A DNA stretch of 64,000 nt from CAVQBJ01 sp963710725. Lineage in GTDB: Bacteria; Actinomycetota; Thermoleophilia; Solirubrobacterales; Solirubrobacteraceae. This document shows, piece by piece, positions 26,984 through 35,082 of this stretch. Position 1 is the stretch's first letter; the number at the start of each line of letters is the position of its first letter. The DNA lies in assembly GCA_963710725.1 (NCBI GenBank), contig CAVQBJ010000008.1, positions 744,001 through 808,000 on the forward strand, given 5' to 3'. Both the position numbers and the translations under genes were made by a program. Under the pieces are notes generated by a model, which saw only the letters and a program-made list of their open reading frames with translations, searched no databases and was not told the origin of the DNA.

Positions 26984-27421
26984 CTACGCGAGGATTTCGG
27001 CGAGCGCCCGCCAGCGCGCCTGCCGGTAGCGGTAGATGAACTGCGCGAACAGCGCGACGCCGGGGGTCAGCCAGCCGGCGCGGACCTCCACGCGATCCGT
27101 GTAGCGGCACGAGCGCTCCCCGGTCGGCTCGAACAGGAGGCGATGATTCCACGCGCGCACCGGGCCGCCGTACTCCTGCGAGGCGACCTCGAGCGGGGTG
27201 ACCCGCACGAGCCGGAGCGTGTGCGTCCACGCCGGCAGCACCCCGAGGAACAGGATGCGGGCCGAGATCTCATCCCCCTCGACCGCCTCGTCGGGCAGCG
27301 GGCCGTTGACCCGCAGCGCCAGCCACGGCCACAGCACGTGGCGCAGCAGCGCCGGGCGGCGGGCGAGCTCGCTCGCCCGCTCGGCGGCGATCGGCAGGTC
27401 GGTGGTCACTGACACGGTCAT
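26984..27421 (-). CDS. SRPBCC (START-like) family protein
   Basis: The 145-residue protein has the pattern of a polyketide-cyclase/START fold: VSVTTDLPIAAERASELARRP at the start, a central strand set (SARILFLGVLPAWTHTLRLVRV), then RYTDRVEVRAGW and a long C-terminal helix (FAQFIYRYRQARWRAL). Members bind hydrophobic ligands or lipids; no catalytic role can be assigned. It converges with the LON-domain gene and diverges from a TetR regulator 58 bp away that may control it through the dyad at 27463. Confidence 0.7.
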   Translation of the reverse strand: MTVSVTTDLPIAAERASELARRPALLRHVLWPWLALRVNGPLPDEAVEGDEISARILFLGVLPAWTHTLRLVRVTPLEVASQEYGGPVRAWNHRLLFEPTGERSCRYTDRVEVRAGWLTPGVALFAQFIYRYRQARWRALAEILA

Positions 27422-27462
27422 CGGTCTCTCCCGGTTCGCGTTCGCGGTGAGTGCCCTAGTAT

Positions 27463-27474
27463 GAGCAATTACTC
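27463..27474. promoter_or_regulatory. Possible TetR operator between the SRPBCC and tetR genes
   Basis: GAGCAATTACTC is an almost perfect 12-bp palindrome in an AT-rich patch of the 58-bp divergent gap. Such a position is typical for a TetR protein that represses itself and the divergent gene. The palindrome is short, so confidence is modest. Confidence 0.45.
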
Positions 27475-27479
27475 GTGTT

Positions 27480-28133
27480 TTGCCACTCGCGTTCGACCGC
27501 CGCATCCAGGTGACGCCCTCGCGGGCCTTGCAGCCCCGGCGCACGCCGGTTCAGAGCCGTTCGACGGCGACCGTCGAGGCGATCCTCGAGGCCGCTGCTC
27601 AGGTTTTCGAGCGCCACGGCTACGCCGCGGGCACGACGAACCGCATCGCCGATCGCGCCGGCGTCTCGATCGGCACCCTCTATCAGTACTTCCCGAACAA
27701 GGACGCGATCCTCGTCGCCCTCGTCGAGCGCCACCTCGACGAGGGCATCGCCGTCCTCGCCCCGGTCTTCGCGGCCCTGGAGGAGGACCCGCCGACGGTG
27801 CGCGTCGCCGTCGAGCGCGTGCTCGCCGGACTGCTCGAGCTGCACCGCCACCAGCCGAGGTTGCATCGTGTGCTCTTCGAGGAGGCGCCGCGGCCGGCGA
27901 CCCTGCGCCGTCGCCTCGACGACGTCACCGATCGCGCCACCGACGCCCTCGCTCGCTACCTCGCCTCCCGGCCCGAGGTGACCGTCGCCGACCCTCGCCT
28001 CGCGGCGGCCCTCGTCGCCGCCGTGCTCGAGGCCACGACGCACGGCCTCGTCATCCATCCCCGCGGCGACCGGCCACCCGACGCGTACGCGCAGGCGGCG
28101 GCCACCATGCTCGAGCGGTATCTGACGGGGTGA
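27480..28133 (+). CDS. TetR family transcriptional regulator
   Basis: The 217-residue repressor has an N-terminal helix-turn-helix, ILEAAAQVFERHGYAAGTTN then IADRAGVSIGTLYQYFPNKD, the standard TetR DNA-binding block. The ligand-binding domain is of the generic C-terminal type. The upstream start is a TTG at 27480; a GTG at 27510 would drop ten basic residues and is as likely. It diverges from the SRPBCC gene and is probably its local regulator. The effector is unknown. Confidence 0.9.
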   Translation: MPLAFDRRIQVTPSRALQPRRTPVQSRSTATVEAILEAAAQVFERHGYAAGTTNRIADRAGVSIGTLYQYFPNKDAILVALVERHLDEGIAVLAPVFAALEEDPPTVRVAVERVLAGLLELHRHQPRLHRVLFEEAPRPATLRRRLDDVTDRATDALARYLASRPEVTVADPRLAAALVAAVLEATTHGLVIHPRGDRPPDAYAQAAATMLERYLTG

Positions 28134-28272
28134 GCGGCCCGGCGGGCCTGGCCGCCGGCGGGGTCGACCCACCGGAGCGGCCGCCGCGGGCGGCCATGTA
28201 CCGGTGTGCTCGCTTTCCCCCGCATCGCGGGCATTCGGTAGCGCACCCCGCGACCGGCGCCCGCCCGCGCCC

Positions 28273-28719
28273 CTACAGCGCCAGGTGGCAGTCCCCCTGG
28301 GCGATCTGCAGCGTGAGCAGCGTCAGCGCGCCGAAGATCGACGGCTGGTGGGCGGAGTCGTCGTAGAAGCTGACGTGACCGTCGGGCGTCCGCACCGTGT
28401 AGTGGAAGACCGGGCGCGGGCCGGCCGGGAGCGTCAGGCCCTGCTGCGCCTGCGGCGCGATCGTCGTCTGGATGTAACGGGCCTGGATGAGCTGGGGGTC
28501 GGTGACCGGGACGGGCGCCTTGCCATCGCACGTCGCGGTGCCGGCATCGTTGACGACAATGGTGAGCGCGGCGCCCGGCACGTTGCCGCTGCGCTGCACG
28601 TAGAAGTCGTCCTGGACGATGATCCCGCCCGAGCAACCAGCAAGCGCGAGCGCGGCGAGGCCCGTCCCGATGAGGCCGCCGATCGGCCCCGCGACCGCCG
28701 CAGGGCGCAGGCCGCTCAT
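28273..28719 (-). CDS. Small lipoprotein of unknown function
   Basis: The 148-residue protein has a lipoprotein signal peptide: hydrophobic GLIGTGLAALALAGCSGG with an LAGC lipobox (Cys about 29). The mature part has Cys pairs (ATCDGK and GDCHL) that could form a disulfide, and no known domain. Its ATG overlaps the stop of the gamma-glutamyltransferase gene by 4 bp, so it is translated together with it. It is probably attached to the outer face of the membrane; the function is unknown. Confidence 0.7.
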   Translation of the reverse strand: MSGLRPAAVAGPIGGLIGTGLAALALAGCSGGIIVQDDFYVQRSGNVPGAALTIVVNDAGTATCDGKAPVPVTDPQLIQARYIQTTIAPQAQQGLTLPAGPRPVFHYTVRTPDGHVSFYDDSAHQPSIFGALTLLTLQIAQGDCHLAL

Positions 28720-30194
28720 GCCGTCACCGCCACGCCGCCACGCCGCGGATCGCCGCCGCCGTACAGCACCCCGGTCATCGAGTCGCGCTGCACGGCCTGC
28801 ACGCCGCCGAAGAACAGGTTGAGCGACCGGAAGCGCACGACCTCGCGTCCGGCGCCGCCGAGCCCGTCGGCCTCGATCCCCGGCTCGACGTACACGGTGC
28901 CGTCCTCGAAGTGCACGCGCGGGGCGCACACCGCGTCGGCGGCACGGAGCCCGTGATCGACGACCCCGACGATCGTCTGCAGCAGCGCCGAACGGATGCG
29001 GTTCGACCCGGCGCTGCCGAGCACGAGCTCGACGGCCTCGTCGCGGAGGACGACCGACGGGGCCATCATGCTCGGCATCCGCCGGCCCCCGGGATGTCGG
29101 TGGAAGCCGAGCGGGTTCAGATCGAGCTCGCCCATGATGTTGTTCAGGTGCAGGCCGGTGCCCGGGACGACGACGCCCGAGCCCTCGCCGTTCGTGCAGG
29201 TCACGCTGCACGCGCGCCCGGCGGCGTCGAGCACCGAGATGTGCGTCGTCGCTCCGAGACGCGAGGAGATGAAGCGCTCGAGGAACCCGTCGTCGTCGAG
29301 TCCGAGCACGAAGGCGTCCGTGCGCTCGGCCTGGGCCGCCGCCATGACGTCGACGATCGCCTGCAGCGGCGGCGGGCTGTCGATCCGGTCGAGCAGCGCC
29401 AGGGCGTACGCGAGCAGCGTCCCGCCGGCCGACGGCGGCGGGTTGGTGAGGACGTCGCGGTCGCGGTAGTGCGTCCGCACCGGCTCGCGCACGACGGCCT
29501 CGTAGGCGGCGAGCTGCGCCTCCGGAAGCGAGCCGCCCCGCGCGGCGACCCATTCGCTGACCGCGGCGGCGATGTCGCCGCGGTAGAACGGATCGGCGCC
29601 CTCGGCGCCGAGGCGGCGCAGCGCGTCCGCGAGCTCGGGGTTGCGCAGCACGTCACCCTCGTGTAGCACGCGCCCCGTCGGGGCCCACAGCGCCGCGCAC
29701 TCCGGGGTGCTGGTGAGGATGCCGGTGAGGATCTCGGCGACGTAGCCCTGCTCGGCGTTGATGACGACGCCCTGCTCGGCGAGCGCGGCGGCCGGGGCGG
29801 CGAGCTCGGCCACCGACATGCTGCCCCAGCGGGCCGCCGCCCCGCAGACGCCGGCCGGCGCGCCGTACACGCCGCACGACGCGGGTCCCACGTAGAACAC
29901 CTGAGCCGCGTCCCCGAAGGAGACGTCGACCGCCTCGAGCTCGGCGAGCGGCGCCCCGTCGACACTCGGCGCCTCGACGAAGAAGTCGAGCAGCGCCGGC
30001 TCATGGTCCCCGCCCGCCACCAGCAGGTACCCGCCGGCGCCGAGCCCGGTCAGCAGCGGCTCGGCGACGAACGAGGTGAGCACCGCGGCGACGGCCGCAT
30101 CGACCGCGTTACCGCCGTCGCGCAGTACGCGGACGCCGGCCTCGGCGGTGAGGGGATGCCCGGCCGCGACGATGCCCGCGTGTTCGGTGGCCAT
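28716..30194 (-). CDS. Gamma-glutamyltransferase family protein
   Basis: Self-cleaving N-terminal-nucleophile hydrolase family that acts on gamma-glutamyl amides. The 492 residues begin GIVAAGHPLTAEAGVRVLRDGGNAVDAAVA in pattern, and the maturation site is TTHIS with the catalytic Thr316. GSGVVVPGTGLHLNN and PSMMAPSVV follow. There is no signal peptide, so unlike the classical periplasmic enzyme it should be cytoplasmic. The oxyanion GSS-type motif is replaced by MPSMMAP. The substrate (glutathione-like thiol, cephalosporin or other) is unclear. Confidence 0.88.
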   Translation of the reverse strand: MATEHAGIVAAGHPLTAEAGVRVLRDGGNAVDAAVAAVLTSFVAEPLLTGLGAGGYLLVAGGDHEPALLDFFVEAPSVDGAPLAELEAVDVSFGDAAQVFYVGPASCGVYGAPAGVCGAAARWGSMSVAELAAPAAALAEQGVVINAEQGYVAEILTGILTSTPECAALWAPTGRVLHEGDVLRNPELADALRRLGAEGADPFYRGDIAAAVSEWVAARGGSLPEAQLAAYEAVVREPVRTHYRDRDVLTNPPPSAGGTLLAYALALLDRIDSPPPLQAIVDVMAAAQAERTDAFVLGLDDDGFLERFISSRLGATTHISVLDAAGRACSVTCTNGEGSGVVVPGTGLHLNNIMGELDLNPLGFHRHPGGRRMPSMMAPSVVLRDEAVELVLGSAGSNRIRSALLQTIVGVVDHGLRAADAVCAPRVHFEDGTVYVEPGIEADGLGGAGREVVRFRSLNLFFGGVQAVQRDSMTGVLYGGGDPRRGGVAVTA

Positions 30195-30246
30195 GGCGCC
30201 AAGGGTACGAGCTACGCGGCCCGCGGCGACCGCCGCGCGCGCGGAG

Positions 30247-31719
30247 TCAGATGCGAGGCAGGAACTCGGGCACTTCGAGGTCGCCGACGCCGAGTCGGCT
30301 CCGCGGCTCCTCGCGGCGGGCGCCGCTCGGCCGGCCCGTTCGCTGCACCCGCGGCTCACCGATCGGCTCGCGGAGCGCCGAGCGGGTCGCGGCCGGCGTC
30401 GGCCGATCCCCGTAGCCGGTGGCGACGACGGTCACCCAGACCTGATCGTCGAGCTTCTCGTCGACCATCGCGCCGAAGATGATGTTCGCGTCGGGGTGAG
30501 CCGCCTCCGACACCGCCTTCGCGGCCTCGTTGACCTCCCACAGCGAGAGATCCCGGCCACCGGTGATCGAGAGCAGGATCGAGTGTGCGCCGTCCATCGA
30601 GGTCTCCAGCAGCGGCGACGCGACGGCCTGGGCCGCCGCCTCGGTGGCCCGATGCTCCCCGGTGCCCATGCCGATGCCGAGCAGCGCCGTGCCGGCCTCG
30701 GACATGATCGTGCGCACGTCGGCGAAGTCGAGGTTGATCAGACCGGGCAGCGTGACGAGGTCCGAGACGCCCTGCACGCCCTGTCGCAGGACGTCATCGG
30801 CGACCCGGAAGGCGTCGACCATCGAGGTGTGCTTGTCGAGCACCGACAGCAGCCGGTTGTTCGGGACCACGATCAGCGTGTCGACCTCGTCGCGGAGCGC
30901 GTCGATGCCGAGCTCGGCCTGCTCGCTGCGCCGCGATCCCTCGAATCCGAACGGCTTGGTCACGATGGCCACGGTCAGCGCGCCGACCTCGCGGGCGATC
31001 CGGGCGACGATCGGCGCCGCGCCGGTCCCGGTGCCGCCGCCGGCACCCGCCGTGATGAAGATCATGTCCGAGCCCTTCAGGAGGGACTTGATCTTGTCGG
31101 ACTCGTCCATCGCCGCCTGGCGACCCAGGTTCGCGTCGGCGCCGGAGCCGAGCCCGCGCGTGACCTGCTGTCCGATGTGCAGGGTCACGTCGGCCGTCGA
31201 CTGCTGCAGCGACTGCAGATCGGTGTTGATGGCCATGAACTCGACGCCGGCGACCTCGGCTTCGACCATACGATTGACCGCGTTCACGCCCGCGCCGCCG
31301 ACGCCCACCACCCGGATGACCGGCTGCACGACGGGCGTCGCCGCGCCGAACGCCGCTCGCGGCTCGGACCGCGCGTATACGTCCTCGCTGTGGACGATCG
31401 CCGGCGGCGACTCGAGGATCGGGCCCGGCGACGGAGCCGCCCGCTCCATCAGGTTGTCGGGGATCTCCGAGGAGAAGGCATGGCGCAGGCGCTCCTGCGG
31501 AGTCGGCACATCGGGCGCGCCGTACGCGTCACGGCCGCTGTCGACCGGCGGCTGCGGCGTCGTCGCGAGGCTCGGATGCGGGGCACCGCTCTCGCGGGGA
31601 TGCACCGGCGAGGGCGTCGGCGCGCGCGGCTCGGAGGCCTCCGCCTCGAGCTCCTCGGTCTTCCGGAACAGCGCCGCAAGCGGTCCCTCGCGCATGCTCG
31701 CCCGCTTATTTTGTGCCAT
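30247..31719 (-). CDS. ftsZ: Cell division GTPase FtsZ with a long N-terminal extension
   Basis: Tubulin-like GTPase that forms the Z-ring. The core starts at IRVVGVGGAGVNAVNRM (residue 135 on), with the tubulin signature GAGGGTGTG, T7 loop NLDFADV and the C-terminal peptide DLEVPEFLPRI that binds partner proteins. Unusual is the ~134-residue N-terminal segment, rich in Pro, Glu and Ala. It contains two more structured-looking stretches, EGPLAALFRKTEELEAE and ERLRHAFSSEIPDNLM. Most FtsZ proteins have about ten residues there. The gene overlaps the end of the parA gene by 14 bp. No ftsA, ftsQ, mur or ftsW gene is nearby, so it is outside a dcw cluster in this window. Confidence 0.93.
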   Translation of the reverse strand: MAQNKRASMREGPLAALFRKTEELEAEASEPRAPTPSPVHPRESGAPHPSLATTPQPPVDSGRDAYGAPDVPTPQERLRHAFSSEIPDNLMERAAPSPGPILESPPAIVHSEDVYARSEPRAAFGAATPVVQPVIRVVGVGGAGVNAVNRMVEAEVAGVEFMAINTDLQSLQQSTADVTLHIGQQVTRGLGSGADANLGRQAAMDESDKIKSLLKGSDMIFITAGAGGGTGTGAAPIVARIAREVGALTVAIVTKPFGFEGSRRSEQAELGIDALRDEVDTLIVVPNNRLLSVLDKHTSMVDAFRVADDVLRQGVQGVSDLVTLPGLINLDFADVRTIMSEAGTALLGIGMGTGEHRATEAAAQAVASPLLETSMDGAHSILLSITGGRDLSLWEVNEAAKAVSEAAHPDANIIFGAMVDEKLDDQVWVTVVATGYGDRPTPAATRSALREPIGEPRVQRTGRPSGARREEPRSRLGVGDLEVPEFLPRI

Positions 31720-32473
31720 GAGCCAGAACCTCCTGCGCCAACTGGCGATAGGACTGAGCCGCCATCCCATCCGGCTCGTACTTGAGCACCGACATGCCCT
31801 TCACGGGCGCCTCGGCGAAGCGGACCGTCTTGCGGATCCGTGACGCGAACACTCGGTCGCCGAAGTTCTCCTCGAGGATCTCGATCGCCTCCTTGGCGTG
31901 GATCGTGCGCGAGTCCACCAGGGTCGGGAGGATACCCTCGATGTCGACGTCCGGGTTGAGGTTTTCCCGAATCATCGCCAGCGTGTTCTGCAGCTGGATG
32001 AGCCCGCGCATCGACAGATACTCGCATTGCACGGGGACGATCACTTTGTCTGCCGCGGTGAGGGCGTTGATCGTCAGCAGGCCGAGGCTCGGGGGCGTGT
32101 CGATGCAGATGAAGTCGTAGTCGCCGAGGATCGGCTCGAAGGCCTTCTGCAGCGCGCGCTCGCGCCCGATCATCGTCGACATCGCGATCTCGGCGCCCGC
32201 CAGGTCGATCGACGCGCAGGCGATGTCGATCTCGCGGCGGCGGATCACCTCGCGGATCGAGGTCTTGTGCACGAGCACGTCGTACATCGACTTATCGAGC
32301 GTGTCCGGGTCGATGCCCTGGGACATCGTGAGGTTGCCCTGGGGGTCCATGTCGACGCACAGCACACGGTGGCCTTCCTCCGCGAACGCGGCGGCGAGGT
32401 TGAGCGTCGTTGTCGTCTTGGCCACACCGCCCTTCTGGTTTGCGAAGGCGATGACCTTGGCGCTGGCTTCCAC
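31706..32473 (-). CDS. parA: ParA/Soj family ATPase
   Basis: Chromosome- or position-sensing Walker ATPase of 255 residues. It has the deviant Walker A KGGVAKTTT with its signature Lys, VLCVDMDPQGNLT (switch I), then DFICIDTPPSLGLLT (switch II/Walker B) and the C-terminal helix. The GTG start at 32473 is preceded by GGAG at 7 bp; frames further upstream are antisense to the Get3-like gene. Its last codons overlap ftsZ, so the two are translated in tandem. No parB is seen. A role in placing the division ring, rather than plasmid-type partition, is possible but inferred. Confidence 0.92.
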   Translation of the reverse strand: MEASAKVIAFANQKGGVAKTTTTLNLAAAFAEEGHRVLCVDMDPQGNLTMSQGIDPDTLDKSMYDVLVHKTSIREVIRRREIDIACASIDLAGAEIAMSTMIGRERALQKAFEPILGDYDFICIDTPPSLGLLTINALTAADKVIVPVQCEYLSMRGLIQLQNTLAMIRENLNPDVDIEGILPTLVDSRTIHAKEAIEILEENFGDRVFASRIRKTVRFAEAPVKGMSVLKYEPDGMAAQSYRQLAQEVLAHGTK

Positions 32474-32630
32474 GGCAGGCTCCGATGGTCGATGGACAGC
32501 AATAGCCGTACGGGCTCGGTATTCGCATACGCATCGGGGATTCCTGCATGACCTCGACGCCGCCGCATCTGCATGGCGGCGCCGCTGGTTCACGCCGGCG
32601 AGCGGGCCGCTCGCCTGCGAAGCTGGCGCC

Positions 32631-33638
32631 GTGAGCGACGTCCCCGCAGCGGCCTCCGAGCCGCTCCCGTCACCGCTCGACCATCGCCTCGTGTTCGTGA
32701 CGGGCAAGGGCGGCGTCGGCAAGTCGACCGTGTCGGCCGCACTCGGCGTGCTCGCCGCTCGGCGCGGGCGTCGCACGATCGTCGCCGAGCTCGCGCGGCG
32801 AGATGACGTCAGCCGCGTGCTCGGACCGACCGACGGTGCCGCGACGGCGTCCGGGTCCGTGTTCGCCGAGGTCGAGCTGCCGCTCCCGGGGGCCGGCACC
32901 GGCCGGCTGCACGCGATCTCGGTCGATCCCGAGCTCGCGATGGAGGAATACCTGATCGACCAGCTTCCGGTGCGATCGCTCGCGGAGCGCCTCGCCTCCA
33001 GCCGGACCTTCGGGTATCTCGCCGCGGCGACGCCCGGCCTGTCGGAGCTGCTGGCCATGGGGAAGGTCTGGGAGCTCGCACAGCCGACCCGGCGCACACC
33101 GGGCACCGAGCCCTATGACCTGGTGATCGTCGACGCTCATGCCACCGGGCACGGCGTGGCGCTCCTGCAGGCGCCGCGGACGTTCGCGGCGGCCGCCAGC
33201 GTGGGCCCGATCGCGCGCCAGGCCCGCATCATCGCGGCGATGATCGACGATCCGGCGCGCAGCGCGATCATCGCCGTGACCGATGCGAGCGAGGCGGCGG
33301 TCACCGAGACGCTCGAGCTGCGTGACGCGCTCGCCGAGGGCCTCGGGCGCGAGCTGGCCCGGGTGATCATCAACGGCGTCGAGCCGCGACGCTTCAGCGC
33401 CGCCGACGACGCGCTCCTGGCCGCGGCGCAGGACTCGACACCGCCGGACGATCCGGGCGCCCCCGCCCTGCGCGCCGCCCGCCACGCGCACCAGCGTGCG
33501 ACGGCGCAGCGACGCCAGATCGCGCGCCTGCGACGCCAGGTCTCACCGTCGCCGGTGACGCTGCCGCACCTGTTCGTCGAGGCGCCCGGCGCCGCGGAGA
33601 TCGAGCACCTCGCCCACCTTCTGGAGCAGCGCCTGTGA
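32631..33638 (+). CDS. Get3/ArsA-type ATPase, first of a tandem pair
   Basis: The 335-residue ATPase carries the P-loop VTGKGGVGKSTVSAALG near its N-terminus and an IVDAHATGHG segment. In ArsA/Get3 the second motif reads DTAPTGH; here it is DAHATGH. Length and partner match mycobacterial Rv3679, described as a Get3 homologue that works with Rv3680 (335 and 381 residues here, about 340 and 386 there, from memory). The GTG start gives the full P-loop domain. The stop overlaps the next start by 4 bp. It is probably cytosolic and assembles with its neighbour; the client is unknown. Confidence 0.87.
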   Translation: MSDVPAAASEPLPSPLDHRLVFVTGKGGVGKSTVSAALGVLAARRGRRTIVAELARRDDVSRVLGPTDGAATASGSVFAEVELPLPGAGTGRLHAISVDPELAMEEYLIDQLPVRSLAERLASSRTFGYLAAATPGLSELLAMGKVWELAQPTRRTPGTEPYDLVIVDAHATGHGVALLQAPRTFAAAASVGPIARQARIIAAMIDDPARSAIIAVTDASEAAVTETLELRDALAEGLGRELARVIINGVEPRRFSAADDALLAAAQDSTPPDDPGAPALRAARHAHQRATAQRRQIARLRRQVSPSPVTLPHLFVEAPGAAEIEHLAHLLEQRL

Positions 33639-34780
33639 CGCTCCAGGAGCGACTGGAGGGCAAGCGCATGTGCATCTGCGTCGGCTCGGGCGGCGTCGGC
33701 AAGACGACGGTGTCGGCCGCGCTCGCGCTCGGCCTCGCCCGGCGCGGGCAGAAGGTCGCCGTGGTGACAATCGACCCGGCGCGCCGACTCGCCACGTCGC
33801 TCGGCCTGCAGGAGCTCGACAACGAGCCGCGGCTTGTCGATCCCGCGCTCCTGCGCGCGCAGGGCATCGACACCGAGGGCGAGCTGTGGGCGATGATGCT
33901 CGACCCCAAGCGCACCTTCGACGAGCTGATCATGCGTCTCTCCCCCGATCGCGAGACGGCCGAGGAGGTGCTGGCCAATCGCATCTATCGCGAGCTCTCA
34001 TCGGCCGTCGCCGGGTCCCAGGAGTTCACGGCGATCGCCAAGCTCTACGACCTCCATCGCGAGGGCAACTTCGACACGATCGTCCTCGACACCCCACCGT
34101 CGCGCAACGCGCTCGACTTCCTCGACGCGCCGCGCCGACTCACCCAGTTCTTCGAAGGGAGGGCCCTGCGCGTGCTGCTCGCCCCGACCGGGCTCGCCGC
34201 GCGCGTCGTCGGTCGGGGGACGAGCGTCGTCTTCGCCGTCCTCTCGCGGCTGACCGGGGTCGATCTCGTCGCCGACCTGTCGCTCTTCTTCCGCTCGCTG
34301 TCCGGCCTGATCGACGGCTTCCGCGAGCGGGCGCTCGGGGTGCAGGCGCTCCTGGCCGACCCGGCCACGACCTTCCTCGTCGTCAGCTCGCCGGAGCGCG
34401 CGCCGACCGAGGAGGCGATCTTCTTCGCGTCCCAGCTGTCCGCCGCGGGACTGAGCACAGGCGAGCTGATCGTCAACCGCGTGCACCGCGACGGCCTCGG
34501 CGAGCGAGCGCCCGACGAGGTGGCCGCCGCGCTGAGCGACGCGCTCGGCGAACGCCTCGCGCAGCGCGTCGCGCATAACGCCGCCGACTTCGAGGTGCTC
34601 GTGCACCGCGACGAGCTGGCGATCGCGCGTCTGAGCTCCGAGCTGGGCCGACCGGACCCGGTGATCATCGGCCACCTCGACCACGACGTCTACGACCTCG
34701 CCGGCCTCGCCGAGGTGGAGGCGCAGCTGTTCGCGGCGAGAGCGGCGGCCCCGGACGCCGAGCAAGCACCGCGAGCGTAG
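33635..34780 (+). CDS. Get3/ArsA-type ATPase, second of a tandem pair
   Basis: The 381-residue ATPase has P-loop VGSGGVGKTTVSAALALG, then VVTIDPARRLATSLGL, FDTIVLDTPPSRNALDFL and VVSSPERAPTEEAIFF. The DTPPSRNALDFLDAP version of switch II and the length fit the Rv3680-type partner of the actinobacterial pair. It overlaps the first gene by GTGA, so the two subunits are made in step. Neither copy carries the cysteines used by ArsA to bind arsenite, so arsenite pumping is unlikely. Get3-like handling of membrane proteins has been proposed for the family. Confidence 0.87.
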   Translation: MTLQERLEGKRMCICVGSGGVGKTTVSAALALGLARRGQKVAVVTIDPARRLATSLGLQELDNEPRLVDPALLRAQGIDTEGELWAMMLDPKRTFDELIMRLSPDRETAEEVLANRIYRELSSAVAGSQEFTAIAKLYDLHREGNFDTIVLDTPPSRNALDFLDAPRRLTQFFEGRALRVLLAPTGLAARVVGRGTSVVFAVLSRLTGVDLVADLSLFFRSLSGLIDGFRERALGVQALLADPATTFLVVSSPERAPTEEAIFFASQLSAAGLSTGELIVNRVHRDGLGERAPDEVAAALSDALGERLAQRVAHNAADFEVLVHRDELAIARLSSELGRPDPVIIGHLDHDVYDLAGLAEVEAQLFAARAAAPDAEQAPRA

Positions 34781-34877
34781 GACGCCGCGGGGCCGGTCGC
34801 CGTGACCGACCGGCGTCACACCCCCGCGACCGTTCGGTTGCGCGGCGGGCGCTCCGCGTCACCGGCCGGGCGCGTCT

Positions 34878-35060
34878 GTCACCGTCGCGTGACGCGCGGC
34901 GGGTGGTGTGGTCGATTGTTGCCCCCAGGGGGTACATACGGGACCACACCCCCAGTGGGCACCCGCCGCGACCGACACGCCGACACACTCGCGCGCCGGT
35001 CCCGTCACCGGGCACACGCGCGGCGTGACCCGCGGGACGCATCCGTCACCGTCGTGTCAC
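34878..35060 (+). repeat. Dispersed intergenic repeat, copy 2
   Basis: Second copy, in inverted orientation to 3577-3760, in the 302-bp gap between two convergent genes. Ends: GTCACCGTCGCGTGAC and GTCACCGTCGTGTCAC. The central stem is GGTGTGGTC (34905-34913) with GACCACACC (34942-34950), and an outer stem GGCGGGTG/CACCCGCC (34898-34905 with 34960-34967) could form as an alternative around it. The block 34985-35029 matches copy 1 at 41 of 45 positions. The stem is conserved while the loop differs. Nothing else is seen in this gap. Confidence 0.75.
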
Positions 35061-35082
35061 CGACCGAGCAACGAAGCCGCCC

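Noticed and set aside
28716..30194. Gamma-glutamyltransferase as part of ergothioneine or glutathione metabolism
   Set aside because: It lies 25 kb from egtB-egtD and pairs only with a lipoprotein gene; no link can be shown from the sequence.
32631..34780. Arsenite efflux ATPase ArsA
   Set aside because: No arsB or arsR gene is nearby and the metalloid-binding cysteines are not apparent; the tandem two-subunit layout fits the actinobacterial Get3-like pair better.
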